A DNA stretch of 64,000 nt, taken from contig NZ_CP163518.1 of assembly GCF_041080625.1 (NCBI RefSeq), forward strand, positions 5,022,001-5,086,000, written 5' to 3'. A model generated the notes under the pieces. It was given only the letters and a program-made list of their open reading frames with translations, was not told the origin of the DNA and searched no databases. Source of the stretch: Streptomyces sp. CG1. Its GTDB lineage: Bacteria; Actinomycetota; Actinomycetes; Streptomycetales; Streptomycetaceae. Position numbers and translations under genes: made by a program. Positions 1-7,716 of this stretch are shown here, piece after piece; position 1 is the stretch's first letter, and every line of letters begins with the position of its first letter.

Positions 1-174
1 CCGGGCCAGCGCCTCGGGATGGTCGGTGATCTCGTCCCGGATCACCTTGATGGCGACGAGCCGCCCGCCGGGCGACCGCCCGAGATAGACCTGTCCCATC
101 CCACCCGCGCCGAGCCGGGCAAGCACCGTGTGCGTACCTATGTGTGAGGGATCCTGAGGTCTGAGTGCGTCCAC
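1..174 (-). CDS. Serine/threonine protein kinase, N-terminal fragment (runs off the window)
   Basis: The reverse strand reads from a GTG at 174 into a typical actinobacterial Hanks-type kinase start: an approach rich in Pro-Gln-Asp, then the glycine-rich ATP loop LGAGGMGQVYLG, then VAIKV with the invariant lysine. Only about 58 residues are in the window, so the catalytic loop and any sensor domain cannot be seen. It lies downstream of, and on the same strand as, the secreted protease at 253-1023 with a gap of about 80 bases, so co-transcription is possible. The upstream Shine-Dalgarno is weak. The family call is firm; the substrate is unknown. Confidence 0.8.
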   Translation of the reverse strand, partial: MDALRPQDPSHIGTHTVLARLGAGGMGQVYLGRSPGGRLVAIKVIRDEITDHPEALAR

Positions 175-252
175 CGCACAGACCTTGCCACAAAGATCAG
201 TTGGGCATGGCCCGAAACCGTCAGCGCTCGAAACCGTCAGGGCCCCAAGCCG

Positions 253-1023
253 TCAGGGCTCGACCGTCGCGTCCTTGTACAACTCGGCCGCATCCCTGCC
301 CAGCGCCACGCTGTAGGACACGTCGTCCGTCAAGCCGCCCTCCTCGTGGCCGCCGAGGACGCCGACGACCTGGCCGTCGCCGTTGATCCAGGGGCTGCCG
401 CTGGTGCCGCTGGTGAAGGCCGGGCAGTCGATGCGCTGTTGGGTTCTGCTGTGCACGGTCGGCTTGTTGGTGCACCTGATCGGCGCCTCGCCGGAGTCGG
501 GATAGCCGATGACGGTCACGGCGGTGGCGCCGGTGGCCGTGCCGACCGTGAACCGGTTGGCACCCACCACGGCCTCGATCGGCCTGTCGTCCACGTCGTC
601 GACGGTGGCGAAGGCCAGGTCGCTGTCCTCGTCCTGGTCCTTGGTCCATCCGTCGGGCAGATAGCGATGCCCCAGCTTCCACACCCCGTACGGCGCCTTC
701 CCGTCCCGGTAGCCCGGCACGAACACCAGGTCGGTACCGGTGTCGCTCACGCAGTGCGCGGCGGTGACGATGAGGTCGCCATGGGGGCTGTGCACGACCG
801 AGGCCGTGCAGAAGTGCCCGCCGGACAGGTTGTCGGCACGGTCCGCGCCGAACAGCGCGCCGACCCGTGCCATCGGCCGCGTGGCTGCGACGTCGGCGGT
901 GACCCCGAAGGGGCCCGGCCCGTCATCGGCAGTGGCCACGGACGCCGACGTCAGCGTGAGCATCACCACGGCGCCGAGCAAGGCGGGACGCGAGGTGACC
1001 GAGATGCGTGAGATGCGCTCCAT
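253..1023 (-). CDS. Secreted trypsin-like serine protease
   Basis: A 256-residue exported S1-type peptidase. An N-terminal signal peptide (basic residues, hydrophobic core from about 14 to 31, ATA cleavage site near residue 32) precedes the catalytic domain. The catalytic triad is visible: TAAHC gives His90, DSDLAF gives Asp135, and GTSGSPW gives Ser210. Cysteine pairs around His90 and near C184/C200 fit extracellular disulfides. The length is typical of small streptomycete trypsin-like/V8-like proteases without a long propeptide. It acts outside the cell; the substrate is not predictable. The gene is followed by the kinase fragment on the same strand. Confidence 0.85.
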   Translation of the reverse strand: MERISRISVTSRPALLGAVVMLTLTSASVATADDGPGPFGVTADVAATRPMARVGALFGADRADNLSGGHFCTASVVHSPHGDLIVTAAHCVSDTGTDLVFVPGYRDGKAPYGVWKLGHRYLPDGWTKDQDEDSDLAFATVDDVDDRPIEAVVGANRFTVGTATGATAVTVIGYPDSGEAPIRCTNKPTVHSRTQQRIDCPAFTSGTSGSPWINGDGQVVGVLGGHEEGGLTDDVSYSVALGRDAAELYKDATVEP

Positions 1024-1267
1024 CAGTCCCCACTCTGTCCCATGAAAGTGAGAAACCCGCTCCGACTTAACTGAGTTTTTCCTGTGAAACCTCCCTACAG
1101 CGGCTGAGCTTGGCCGTAGAGAGGCTTGTCGCCGGCAGCGACGTCACCCACGGTACTGGGCACCCCCCTGTCCTGCCCCCCTCTCACCTCCATTTGCACT
1201 ACGAACACAGATGATCACGTTACGTGAGAGCTCTGACAATCCGCCCACACAGGGGTGCCGGTCGGCT

Positions 1268-2170
1268 TCAGGAGATCGGCTTCAGATCCCACGTCACTCC
1301 CGTCAGCTCCTCCGACAGTGTCCACAGCCGGCGGGCCGCCTCCGGGTCGCCGGCCGCCGCGCTGCGGCCGACCAGCGTGGGGGCGCCACGCATCTCACCG
1401 AGGCCGGCGGGGCCGACGTAGGAGGCGCCGGGCAGGTCCTGGCTCGCGGCGTAAAGGGTGGGCAGGGCACCGGCCTTGTCGCTCTGCGCGAAGACCTTGT
1501 TGCCGACGGCCATGAACGCCCTGGCCAGGGGGTTCGCATGGTGGCTCTGGAGGTTGGTGGCCGCGTAACCGGGGTGCGCGGCGAGGGCGCGGACAGGGGA
1601 TCCGGCCTCGGTGAGACGGCGCTGCAGTTCCAGGGTGAAGAGGAGATTGGCCAGCTTGGACTGGGCGTAGGCGCGGGTCGGGGTGTAGCGGCCCCGCAGG
1701 TTGACGTCCTCGAAGTGGATCGTTCCGTCGCCTGCGCGGTGCAGCCCGGACGACAGCGTCACCACCCGGTCCGTCACCTGCGGCAGCAGCAGGTTGGTCA
1801 GCGCGAAGTGCCCGAGGTGGTTGGTGCCGAACTGCATCTCGAAGCCCTGCTTGGTGCGCTGCTCCGGCAGCATCATCACGCCCGCGTTGTTGATCAGCAG
1901 GTCCAGCGGGCGGTCCCAGGCGTCCGCGAACTCCCGTACGGAGTCCAGGTCGGCCAGGTCCAGGCGGCGCACCTCGGTGCTGCCGCCCACCTGCGCCGCG
2001 GCGGCGCCGCCCCGCGCGAGGTCCCGGACGGCGAACACCACATGCGCTCCGGCGCGGGCCAGCGCCTCGGCGGTCACGAGGCCGAGGCCGCTGTTGGCGC
2101 CGGTGATCACGGCCGTACGGCCGGAGAAGTCGGGCAGGTGGGTCGCGTTCCACTTCGTCGTATCAGCCAT
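1268..2170 (-). CDS. Short-chain dehydrogenase/reductase (SDR)
   Basis: A 300-residue NAD(P)-dependent oxidoreductase of the classical/extended SDR type. The Rossmann glycine motif TGANSGLG lies near residues 23-30, NNAG near 93-96, the catalytic Ser in LSSG, and the catalytic pair in YAQSK. It resembles the retinol-dehydrogenase/light-dependent protochlorophyllide-reductase-like SDRs common in Streptomyces, which are usually annotated only as SDR oxidoreductases. It is divergent from the TetR gene at 2224 across a 53-base intergenic region, the usual arrangement for a reductase controlled by its neighbouring repressor. The true substrate is unknown. Confidence 0.88.
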   Translation of the reverse strand: MADTTKWNATHLPDFSGRTAVITGANSGLGLVTAEALARAGAHVVFAVRDLARGGAAAAQVGGSTEVRRLDLADLDSVREFADAWDRPLDLLINNAGVMMLPEQRTKQGFEMQFGTNHLGHFALTNLLLPQVTDRVVTLSSGLHRAGDGTIHFEDVNLRGRYTPTRAYAQSKLANLLFTLELQRRLTEAGSPVRALAAHPGYAATNLQSHHANPLARAFMAVGNKVFAQSDKAGALPTLYAASQDLPGASYVGPAGLGEMRGAPTLVGRSAAAGDPEAARRLWTLSEELTGVTWDLKPIS

Positions 2171-2176
2171 GCCTCG

Positions 2177-2205
2177 AATGTAGGCATCGACAACAAAGCT
2201 GTCAA
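2177..2205 (-). promoter_or_regulatory. Near-consensus promoter for the SDR gene, probably leaderless
   Basis: On the minus strand TTGACA (2205-2200) is followed by exactly 17 bases and TACATT (2182-2177). The ATG of the SDR begins at 2170, seven bases after the -10 box, so the predicted transcript starts at the initiation codon and would be leaderless. A GACA-N7-TGTC inverted repeat lies inside the spacer/-35 area and is a candidate site for the divergent TetR protein. Confidence 0.6.
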
Positions 2206-2223
2206 CGACAACATCCCGATACG

Positions 2224-2847
2224 ATGGTGCGCATGCCGCGCCCGTCCTCCTCTCCCCCGAGCCGCCCCTACCACCACGGAGACCTGCGCGCCGCCCTGCT
2301 CAAGAGCGCCGAGCGCACCCTGCGGGACAAGGGGGCCGGCGCCCTGTCCCTGCGCGAGCTGGCCCGGGACATCGGCGTGAGCCACGCGGCCCCCGGTCGG
2401 CACTTCAAGGACAAGCAGGCCCTGCTCGACGCCCTCGCGCTGGACGGATACGAGCGCCTGAACCGTGCCCTGGCCACGGCCGTCCTGCCCCCCGGCCTCG
2501 ACTTCGAGGGGCGGATGACCGCGCTCGCCCGCGCCTACCTCGGCTTCGCCGTCGAGAACCCCGAGCTGCTGGAGCTGATGTTCGCGCGCAAGCACGACCC
2601 CGACAGCTCCGACCGGCTCGCCGCGGCCGTCGACCAGTCCCTCGGCTCTCTCACCCGGATGGTCGCCGACGCCCAGGAGTGCGGCGAGATCGTGCCGGGC
2701 GACCCCGAGCGGCTCACCATGGTCGCCGCCGCGAGCCTGCACGGCCTCGCCGCACTCATCGCCAGCTGCGCACTCGACGCCGAGGAAGCGATGAACGGCC
2801 TGGACGAACACGTCCATCTGCTGCTGAACGGACTCCGGCCGCGGTAA
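2224..2847 (+). CDS. TetR-family transcriptional regulator
   Basis: A 207-residue repressor. The N-terminal helix-turn-helix covers roughly residues 20-65 (LSLRELARDIGVSHAAPGRHF, with the typical LLDAL dimer-side helix after it). The C-terminal ligand domain resembles the WHG-type TetR C-terminal domain (YLGFAVENPELLELMF). No good Shine-Dalgarno precedes 2224; an in-frame ATG at 2233 is an alternative start. It is divergently oriented to the SDR gene, which it probably controls. The inducer is unknown. Confidence 0.85.
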   Translation: MVRMPRPSSSPPSRPYHHGDLRAALLKSAERTLRDKGAGALSLRELARDIGVSHAAPGRHFKDKQALLDALALDGYERLNRALATAVLPPGLDFEGRMTALARAYLGFAVENPELLELMFARKHDPDSSDRLAAAVDQSLGSLTRMVADAQECGEIVPGDPERLTMVAAASLHGLAALIASCALDAEEAMNGLDEHVHLLLNGLRPR

Positions 2848-3004
2848 CACGCGTCGGCCGCGGAGCAGTTACGCGCGTAGCAGCACGCTGTGACCAGGCT
2901 GTACGCAGGGTCAAGAGGCAACCAGCACAGAGCCAGCACACGGCCATTGATCAGTAAGCCGCCAACCGCCTTTGGTAACGCGGCAGTCAGGAATCCGCAA
3001 GCCC

Positions 3005-3027
3005 CTTGTTGTCGCGTACTCAACAAG
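3005..3027. promoter_or_regulatory. Shared palindromic element, copy 1 (upstream of first S53 peptidase)
   Basis: An inverted repeat CTTGTTG-N9-CAACAAG. The 19 bases 3009-3027 are identical to 4691-4709 upstream of the second peptidase. Similarity extends about 35 bases further upstream (GTAA.GCGG, AGGA.TCC). It sits 95 bases before the TTG start. It may be a promoter/operator that controls both paralogues. No regulator can be named. Confidence 0.5.
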
Positions 3028-3121
3028 CGATGGTCGTCGCGGGCCGCCGCCCCCATCGGTCACCCATCGGTGGAACCCCACACCCGCAGGCCTCTGTCCA
3101 CCACTTCCAGGAGGCTGTACC

Positions 3122-4483
3122 TTGCGTACGACCAACCCCAATTTCCCCCACATACGCGGCAGATGGGCCCGGATCGGCTCGGCCGCCTTCGGCGCCGCCG
3201 CGCTCGTCGTCGCCGGACTCGGCGCCACCGCCCACGCAAGCGTGGACACCGCCGTCACGAGCCACAAGGTGAGTTCCAAGGCGATCGCCGCCCAGGTCGC
3301 CAAGGCCCATGTGCAGTACACGCGGGCATGCGGCGCCACCCCGAAGAAGGGCTACGCCGCCTGCAACGCCCTGCGCGTCACCGGCGGCACCACCGCCTTC
3401 ATGGAGAAGCAGGCCGCGCTCAAGGGCATCGCGCCCCGGACGGTCAAGCCGAACGCCGCGTCCGACTCCCCCACCGGCTACGGCCCCTCGGACATCCAGT
3501 CGGCCTACGGCCTGGCCTCCGCCGCCTCCTCCAACGGCTCGGGCGAGACCGTCGCCATCGTCGACGCCTACGACGACCCGAACGCCGAGGCCGACCTCGC
3601 GACCTACCGGTCGTACTACGGCCTGTCGGACTGCACCACCGACAACGGCTGCTTCTCCAAGGTCTCCCAGACCGGCTCCACGACCTCCCTGCCCTCGGCC
3701 GACAGCGGCTGGGCCGGTGAGATCTCGCTCGACCTCGACATGGTCAGCGCGACCTGCCCGAACTGCAACATCCTGCTCGTCGAGGCCAAGTCCGCGTCCG
3801 ACGCCGACCTGGGCACCGCGGTGAACGAGGCCGTCAAGCTGGGCGCCAAGTTCGTCTCCAACAGCTACGGCGGCTCGGAGTCGTCCTCCGACACGTCGTA
3901 CGACTCCAAGTACTACAACCACCCGGGCGTCGCCATCACCGCGAGCGCGGGCGACAGCGGCTACGGCGCCGAGTACCCGGCCGCCTCCCGGTACGTGACC
4001 GCCGTCGGCGGCACCGCCCTCAAGACCTCCTCCGACAGCCGCGGCTGGACCGAGAGCGTCTGGAACACCTCCAGCACCGAGGGCACCGGCTCCGGCTGCT
4101 CCGCCTACGACGCCAAGCCCAGCTGGCAGACCGACAGCGGCTGCTCCAAGCGCATGATCGCCGATGTGTCGGCGGTCGCCGACCCGGCCACCGGCGTCTC
4201 GGTCTACGACACCTACCAGGCGAGCGGCTGGAACACCTACGGCGGCACCAGCGCCTCCTCGCCGATCATCGCCTCGGTCTACGCCCTCGCCGGCACCCCG
4301 GGCAGCAGCGACTACCCGGCCCAGTACCCGTACAACGCGGCCGGCACCTCCGCCCTGAACGACGTCACCAGCGGCAGCAACGGAACCTGCTCGACGTCGT
4401 ACTTCTGCACCGCCGGGTCCGGCTACGACGGCCCGACCGGCTGGGGCACCCCGCAGGGCACGTCGGCCTTCGGCGCGAGCTGA
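3122..4483 (+). CDS. Secreted sedolisin-family (S53) serine-carboxyl peptidase, paralogue A
   Basis: A 453-residue exported peptidase. The start is a TTG at 3122, chosen because an AGGAGG lies just upstream and because the N-terminus (MRTTN...) then matches paralogue B. A signal peptide with a hydrophobic core ends at about AHAS. A prosegment of roughly 100 residues is followed by the catalytic domain with the S53 triad: EISLD gives Glu200 and Asp204, GGTSAS gives Ser377, and SAGDSG gives the oxyanion Asp278. The C-terminal SGSNGTC...GYDGPTGWG segment is the usual calcium-binding region. It probably hydrolyses extracellular protein. The mature part is nearly identical to the next gene, so this is a recent tandem duplication or a pair kept alike by gene conversion. 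Confidence 0.9.
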   Translation: MRTTNPNFPHIRGRWARIGSAAFGAAALVVAGLGATAHASVDTAVTSHKVSSKAIAAQVAKAHVQYTRACGATPKKGYAACNALRVTGGTTAFMEKQAALKGIAPRTVKPNAASDSPTGYGPSDIQSAYGLASAASSNGSGETVAIVDAYDDPNAEADLATYRSYYGLSDCTTDNGCFSKVSQTGSTTSLPSADSGWAGEISLDLDMVSATCPNCNILLVEAKSASDADLGTAVNEAVKLGAKFVSNSYGGSESSSDTSYDSKYYNHPGVAITASAGDSGYGAEYPAASRYVTAVGGTALKTSSDSRGWTESVWNTSSTEGTGSGCSAYDAKPSWQTDSGCSKRMIADVSAVADPATGVSVYDTYQASGWNTYGGTSASSPIIASVYALAGTPGSSDYPAQYPYNAAGTSALNDVTSGSNGTCSTSYFCTAGSGYDGPTGWGTPQGTSAFGAS

Positions 4484-4561
4484 GCACCGCCTGATCCACC
4501 CCGTCGGGTCACGGGGAGCCGCCGGGCAAGGGGGACGTGGGGTCCCCTCGGCGGCACGGAA

Positions 4562-4600
4562 GGAAAACGGGCCACGGCAGCCGGCCGCGGCCCGTTTTCC
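4562..4600 (+). terminator. Intrinsic terminator after S53 paralogue A
   Basis: Perfect 12-bp inverted repeat GGAAAACGGGCC (4562-4573) and GGCCCGTTTTCC (4589-4600). The T-rich 3' arm replaces a separate U-tract. It lies 78 bases after the stop codon. Confidence 0.7.
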
Positions 4601-4686
4601 CTGTCCGACTCCCTTGATACGGCTATGTGTTGAGTCAAGTGAACGGAATGCTTCGGTAAGGCGGGCGCCAGGATTCCAGCCCTCCC

Positions 4687-4709
4687 CTGGTTGTCGCGTA
4701 CTCAACAAG
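4687..4709. promoter_or_regulatory. Shared palindromic element, copy 2 (upstream of second S53 peptidase)
   Basis: CTGGTTG-N9-CAACAAG, one mismatch from the perfect inverted repeat of copy 1. The central and right parts are identical to copy 1 over 19 bases. It sits 78 bases before the ATG of paralogue B. Confidence 0.5.
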
Positions 4710-4786
4710 TCACAGTCTTCCTCGTACCGCCGCACGCACCCGCACAGCCCTTGTTCCCACCCCCACCCGGAAACCAGGAGCTGCAC

Positions 4787-6094
4787 ATGCGTACGACTCA
4801 CCCCGTCAGACCCACGGCCACACCCGGCCACCGGCGCCGCCTCACCACCGCCTTCGCGGCCACCGCCGCACTCGCCCTCGCCGGCCTCGGCACCGCCGCC
4901 CACGCGGACGCGGCCACCCCCGCGGCGCAGGCCACCTGGACCGCGACCCCCTGTGCCAGCCCCAAGCACCAGGGCGAACTCGCCTGCGACTCCTTCCGGG
5001 TGACCGGTGGCCTCACCGCCTTCCAGAAGCAGCAGGCCGCGAGGACCGGCATCACCCCGAAGGCCGCCGACGCCGCCACCCCCTCCGGCTACGGCCCCTC
5101 CGACCTCCGGTCGGCCTACGGCCTCACCTCCGCCGCCTCCTCCAAGGGCTCCGGCGAGACCATCGCCATCGTCGACGCGTACGACGACCCGAGCGCGGCA
5201 GCCGACCTCGCGAAGTACCGCTCCCACTACGGCCTCTCCGCCTGCACCACGTCCAGCGGCTGCTTCAGGAAGGTCAGCCAGACCGGCTCCACCACCTCCC
5301 TGCCCTCCGCCGACAGCGGCTGGGCCGAGGAGGAGTCCCTCGACCTCGACATGGCCTCCGCGATCTGCCCGAACTGCAGCATCCTGCTGGTCGAGGCCAA
5401 GTCCGCGACGATGGCCAACCTGGGCACCGCGGTGAACGAGGCCGTCAAGCTGGGCGCCAAGTACGTGTCGAACAGCTACGGCGGCTCCGAGTCGTCCTCC
5501 GACACCTCGTACGACTCCTCCTACTTCAACCACCCGGGCGTCGCCATCACCGTCAGTGCCGGCGACAGCGGCTACGGCGCCGAGTACCCGGCCGCCTCGA
5601 AGTACGTGACGGCGGTGGGCGGCACGGCCCTGTCGAAGTCGTCCTCCTCCCGCGGCTGGACGGAGTCGGTCTGGAATACGAGCAGCACGGAAGGGACGGG
5701 CTCGGGCTGCTCGGCGTACGACGCCAAGCCGGCCTGGCAGACCGACACGGGCTGCGGCAAGCGCACGATCTCGGACGTCGCGGCGGTGGCCGACCCGGCG
5801 ACGGGTGTGGCGGTCTACGACTCCTACGGAGTGACGGCCGGCTGGTACACCTTCGGCGGCACCAGCGCCAGCTCGCCCATCATCGCCGGCGTCTACGCCC
5901 TCGCCGGCACCCCGTCAAGCGGCAGCTACCCGGCCAAGTTCCCCTACACCGCGGCCGGCACCTCCGCGCTGAACGACGTCACCAGCGGCAGCAACGGCAC
6001 CTGCTCCCCCAGCTATCTGTGCACCGCCCGATCGGGCTACGACGGCCCGACCGGATGGGGCACCCCGGAGGGCACGTCGGCCTTCACCGGCTGA
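4787..6094 (+). CDS. Secreted sedolisin-family (S53) peptidase, paralogue B
   Basis: A 435-residue exported peptidase starting at ATG 4787 behind CAGGAG. It has a signal peptide (RRR, alanine-rich core, AHA cleavage region near residue 41), a shorter and divergent prosegment, and a catalytic domain that matches paralogue A almost throughout. The Glu/Asp pair is in EESLDLD, the oxyanion Asp in SAGDSG, and the nucleophile in GGTSAS. The prosegments differ more than the mature domains, as expected if the enzymes keep the same activity but mature under different conditions. It is followed by its own terminator. Confidence 0.9.
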   Translation: MRTTHPVRPTATPGHRRRLTTAFAATAALALAGLGTAAHADAATPAAQATWTATPCASPKHQGELACDSFRVTGGLTAFQKQQAARTGITPKAADAATPSGYGPSDLRSAYGLTSAASSKGSGETIAIVDAYDDPSAAADLAKYRSHYGLSACTTSSGCFRKVSQTGSTTSLPSADSGWAEEESLDLDMASAICPNCSILLVEAKSATMANLGTAVNEAVKLGAKYVSNSYGGSESSSDTSYDSSYFNHPGVAITVSAGDSGYGAEYPAASKYVTAVGGTALSKSSSSRGWTESVWNTSSTEGTGSGCSAYDAKPAWQTDTGCGKRTISDVAAVADPATGVAVYDSYGVTAGWYTFGGTSASSPIIAGVYALAGTPSSGSYPAKFPYTAAGTSALNDVTSGSNGTCSPSYLCTARSGYDGPTGWGTPEGTSAFTG

Positions 6095-6116
6095 CCGCAC
6101 CGCTGTATCGCACGTC

Positions 6117-6149
6117 AAGGCCCCGGCGGCCCACACCGCCGGGGCCCTT
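6117..6149 (+). terminator. Intrinsic terminator after S53 paralogue B
   Basis: AAGGCCCCGGCGG (6117-6129) pairs with CCGCCGGGGCCCTT (6136-6149) with one bulged base. A short GTTTTC follows. It lies 22 bases after the stop codon. Confidence 0.65.
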
Positions 6150-6277
6150 GGCCGTTTTCCGCGCCCCCGCCATGAGAACATCGTGTCGACGCCTCACCCG
6201 ACCGGCCGTCAGAAACCGGGCCAGGTCGTGAAGGAAGACAACGACAGAACCACACGACAGGTTCCGGTCGGACCTCG

Positions 6278-6306
6278 TTGCCCGGCGTGACCTGCCATGA
6301 TACATA
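6278..6306 (+). promoter_or_regulatory. Candidate promoter of the T4SS-like operon
   Basis: TTGCCC (6278-6283), a 17-base spacer, then TACATA (6301-6306). The first gene starts about 150 bases downstream, leaving a long leader that contains the imperfect inverted repeat CGTACGGGCTATTCGTACG near 6313-6331. The rest of the 6150-6454 spacer shows no gene. Confidence 0.35.
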
Positions 6307-6454
6307 GAGTGACCGTACGGGCTATTCGTACGAAACCCGCCAGTCAATGACGTCAAGTCGACATACGTTGGCGACGTTGTCGGCGACAATGAGGCCTGAC
6401 CTCTGCACACCGCAGGGGGCCGGACGGAACTACCCACCAGGGGCGGTGACTTAC

Positions 6455-6763
6455 ATGCTCTTTGCGGCCGACAAGGGAGACATCAACACCATCATCGGCG
6501 GGATCGCCCCGAACTGGGGTCCCTTCGGCAGCCTGGGCAACGAGGCCAAGGTGATGATCGAGGTGGTCATGGCCGTGGCCATCCTCCTGTGCCTCGGCAT
6601 CGCGGTCTGGGGCGCGGCGAAGCAGCGCATCGGCGCCACGGCCCTGCGCGACACCTTCAGCGCGGAACAGGGCAAGGGCCTCATCATCGCCGGTCTGACC
6701 GGGGTCTTCATCATCGGCTCCCTGGGCACTCTGTTCACGATCGTGTACGGCATGGCGGTCTAG
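6455..6763 (+). CDS. Small two-helix membrane protein, VirB2/TrbC pilin-like
   Basis: A 102-residue protein with a short N-terminal segment and two hydrophobic helices (about 32-52 and 74-98) separated by a basic/polar loop (AAKQRIGATALRDTFSAEQG). Size, two-helix topology and position at the head of a conjugation-like operon fit the VirB2/TrbC major-pilin role. There is no long signal peptide, so this is inference rather than a motif match. ATG 6455 follows a purine-rich GGGGCGGTGA. It is unusually low in charged residues and could instead be a scaffold subunit of the membrane channel. Confidence 0.6.
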   Translation: MLFAADKGDINTIIGGIAPNWGPFGSLGNEAKVMIEVVMAVAILLCLGIAVWGAAKQRIGATALRDTFSAEQGKGLIIAGLTGVFIIGSLGTLFTIVYGMAV

Positions 6764-6885
6764 CTGCCCTTCCCCGGCTGAGGTTGCGTCTCCCTGATGC
6801 TGATGTCGAGTCACCACACCGCGCCCACGCGGGAACCAGCACGGCTACCGTCGTATGCCTACGAGGGCGAGGGAGGGCGCACGCC

Positions 6886-7716
6886 ATGAACCCCGGAGAC
6901 GAACAGTCCTACCCCGACTACGGCGACACGGGCCACACCCGCACCCGCCTCCCCGAGGGCGACCCCTACGGCGGCGCCCCCCGCCGCACCCCCCGCCGCT
7001 CCTCCTCCCGCAGCCTGGTGACTGTGGTCGGCGTGGTGGTCCTCCTGATCGCAGCAATCGCATTCGCCAACAGGGGCGACCACGCCTCCACGGGCGGCTC
7101 GACCACCAAGGGCTCCCAACCCCAGACCTCCACCACAGCCCCCACCGGCACCCGCCCGGTGGAAACCAGGACAGGCACCATCCCTTCGGGCTTCGCCCGT
7201 ACGGAGCAGGGGGCGCAGAGCGCGGCGGCGAATTATGCGGTGGTGTTGGGGTCCGACGGCATGTTCAACACCGCCCGACGACACGAAATCGTTCAGGCCA
7301 TCGCTGACCCCAGCACCGTAAGTAATCAGCAGTCCGGATTCGACGCCGACTACTCCGCCGCCTTCCTGCAGAAGATCGGGCTCAACAACGACGGCAGCGC
7401 GCCTAAGGGCAGCACATTCGTGAACCGTACTGTGCCGGTCGGCACCAAAGTCATGTCATTCACTGCCAACGCGGCCACAGTCGAAGTCTGGTGCAACGGG
7501 CTCTTCGGCATCGCCGGCGACAGTTCAACCAATCCGGTGACCAGCAGCTGGTTCACCGTGACCATGAAACTGAACTGGAGCGGCGAGGACTGGAAGGTCG
7601 AGGAATCCACCCAGAAGACAGGTCCCACTCCCGTCACCGGTGACAACCCTGTGTCCGGTGCCGACGAAATCAGCAAGGCGGTCGAGGAGTTCGGAGGCTT
7701 CACCTATGCCCGGTAG
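6886..7716 (+). CDS. Single-pass membrane protein, VirB8/TcpC-like T4SS component
   Basis: A 276-residue bitopic protein. A cytoplasmic Pro/Arg-rich tail (1-43) is followed by one transmembrane helix (about 44-61), a Thr/Ser/Gly linker, and an exported domain of about 170 residues with alternating strand/helix character that resembles the NTF2-like fold of VirB8/TcpC proteins. ATG 6886 follows GGGAGGG. The 3' end overlaps the next start codon, indicating translational coupling to the VirB6-like gene. VirB8 proteins organise the inner-membrane complex in conjugation systems; the assignment rests on topology and context. Confidence 0.55.
   Translation: MNPGDEQSYPDYGDTGHTRTRLPEGDPYGGAPRRTPRRSSSRSLVTVVGVVVLLIAAIAFANRGDHASTGGSTTKGSQPQTSTTAPTGTRPVETRTGTIPSGFARTEQGAQSAAANYAVVLGSDGMFNTARRHEIVQAIADPSTVSNQQSGFDADYSAAFLQKIGLNNDGSAPKGSTFVNRTVPVGTKVMSFTANAATVEVWCNGLFGIAGDSSTNPVTSSWFTVTMKLNWSGEDWKVEESTQKTGPTPVTGDNPVSGADEISKAVEEFGGFTYAR

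Larger units (their letters stand above)
4484..4786. other. Intergenic spacer between the S53 paralogues
   Basis: About 300 bases without a gene. It holds the terminator at 4562-4600, then the palindromic element at 4687-4709. A GGAG-type ribosome site lies immediately before the ATG at 4787. The layout implies that each peptidase gene has its own transcription unit. Confidence 0.6.

Noticed and set aside
3020..5533. 837-codon open frame on the minus strand across both S53 genes
   Set aside because: It is the shadow of GC-rich coding on the other strand: Gly/Val/Arg-rich, no domain, and fully overlaps two well-supported peptidases.
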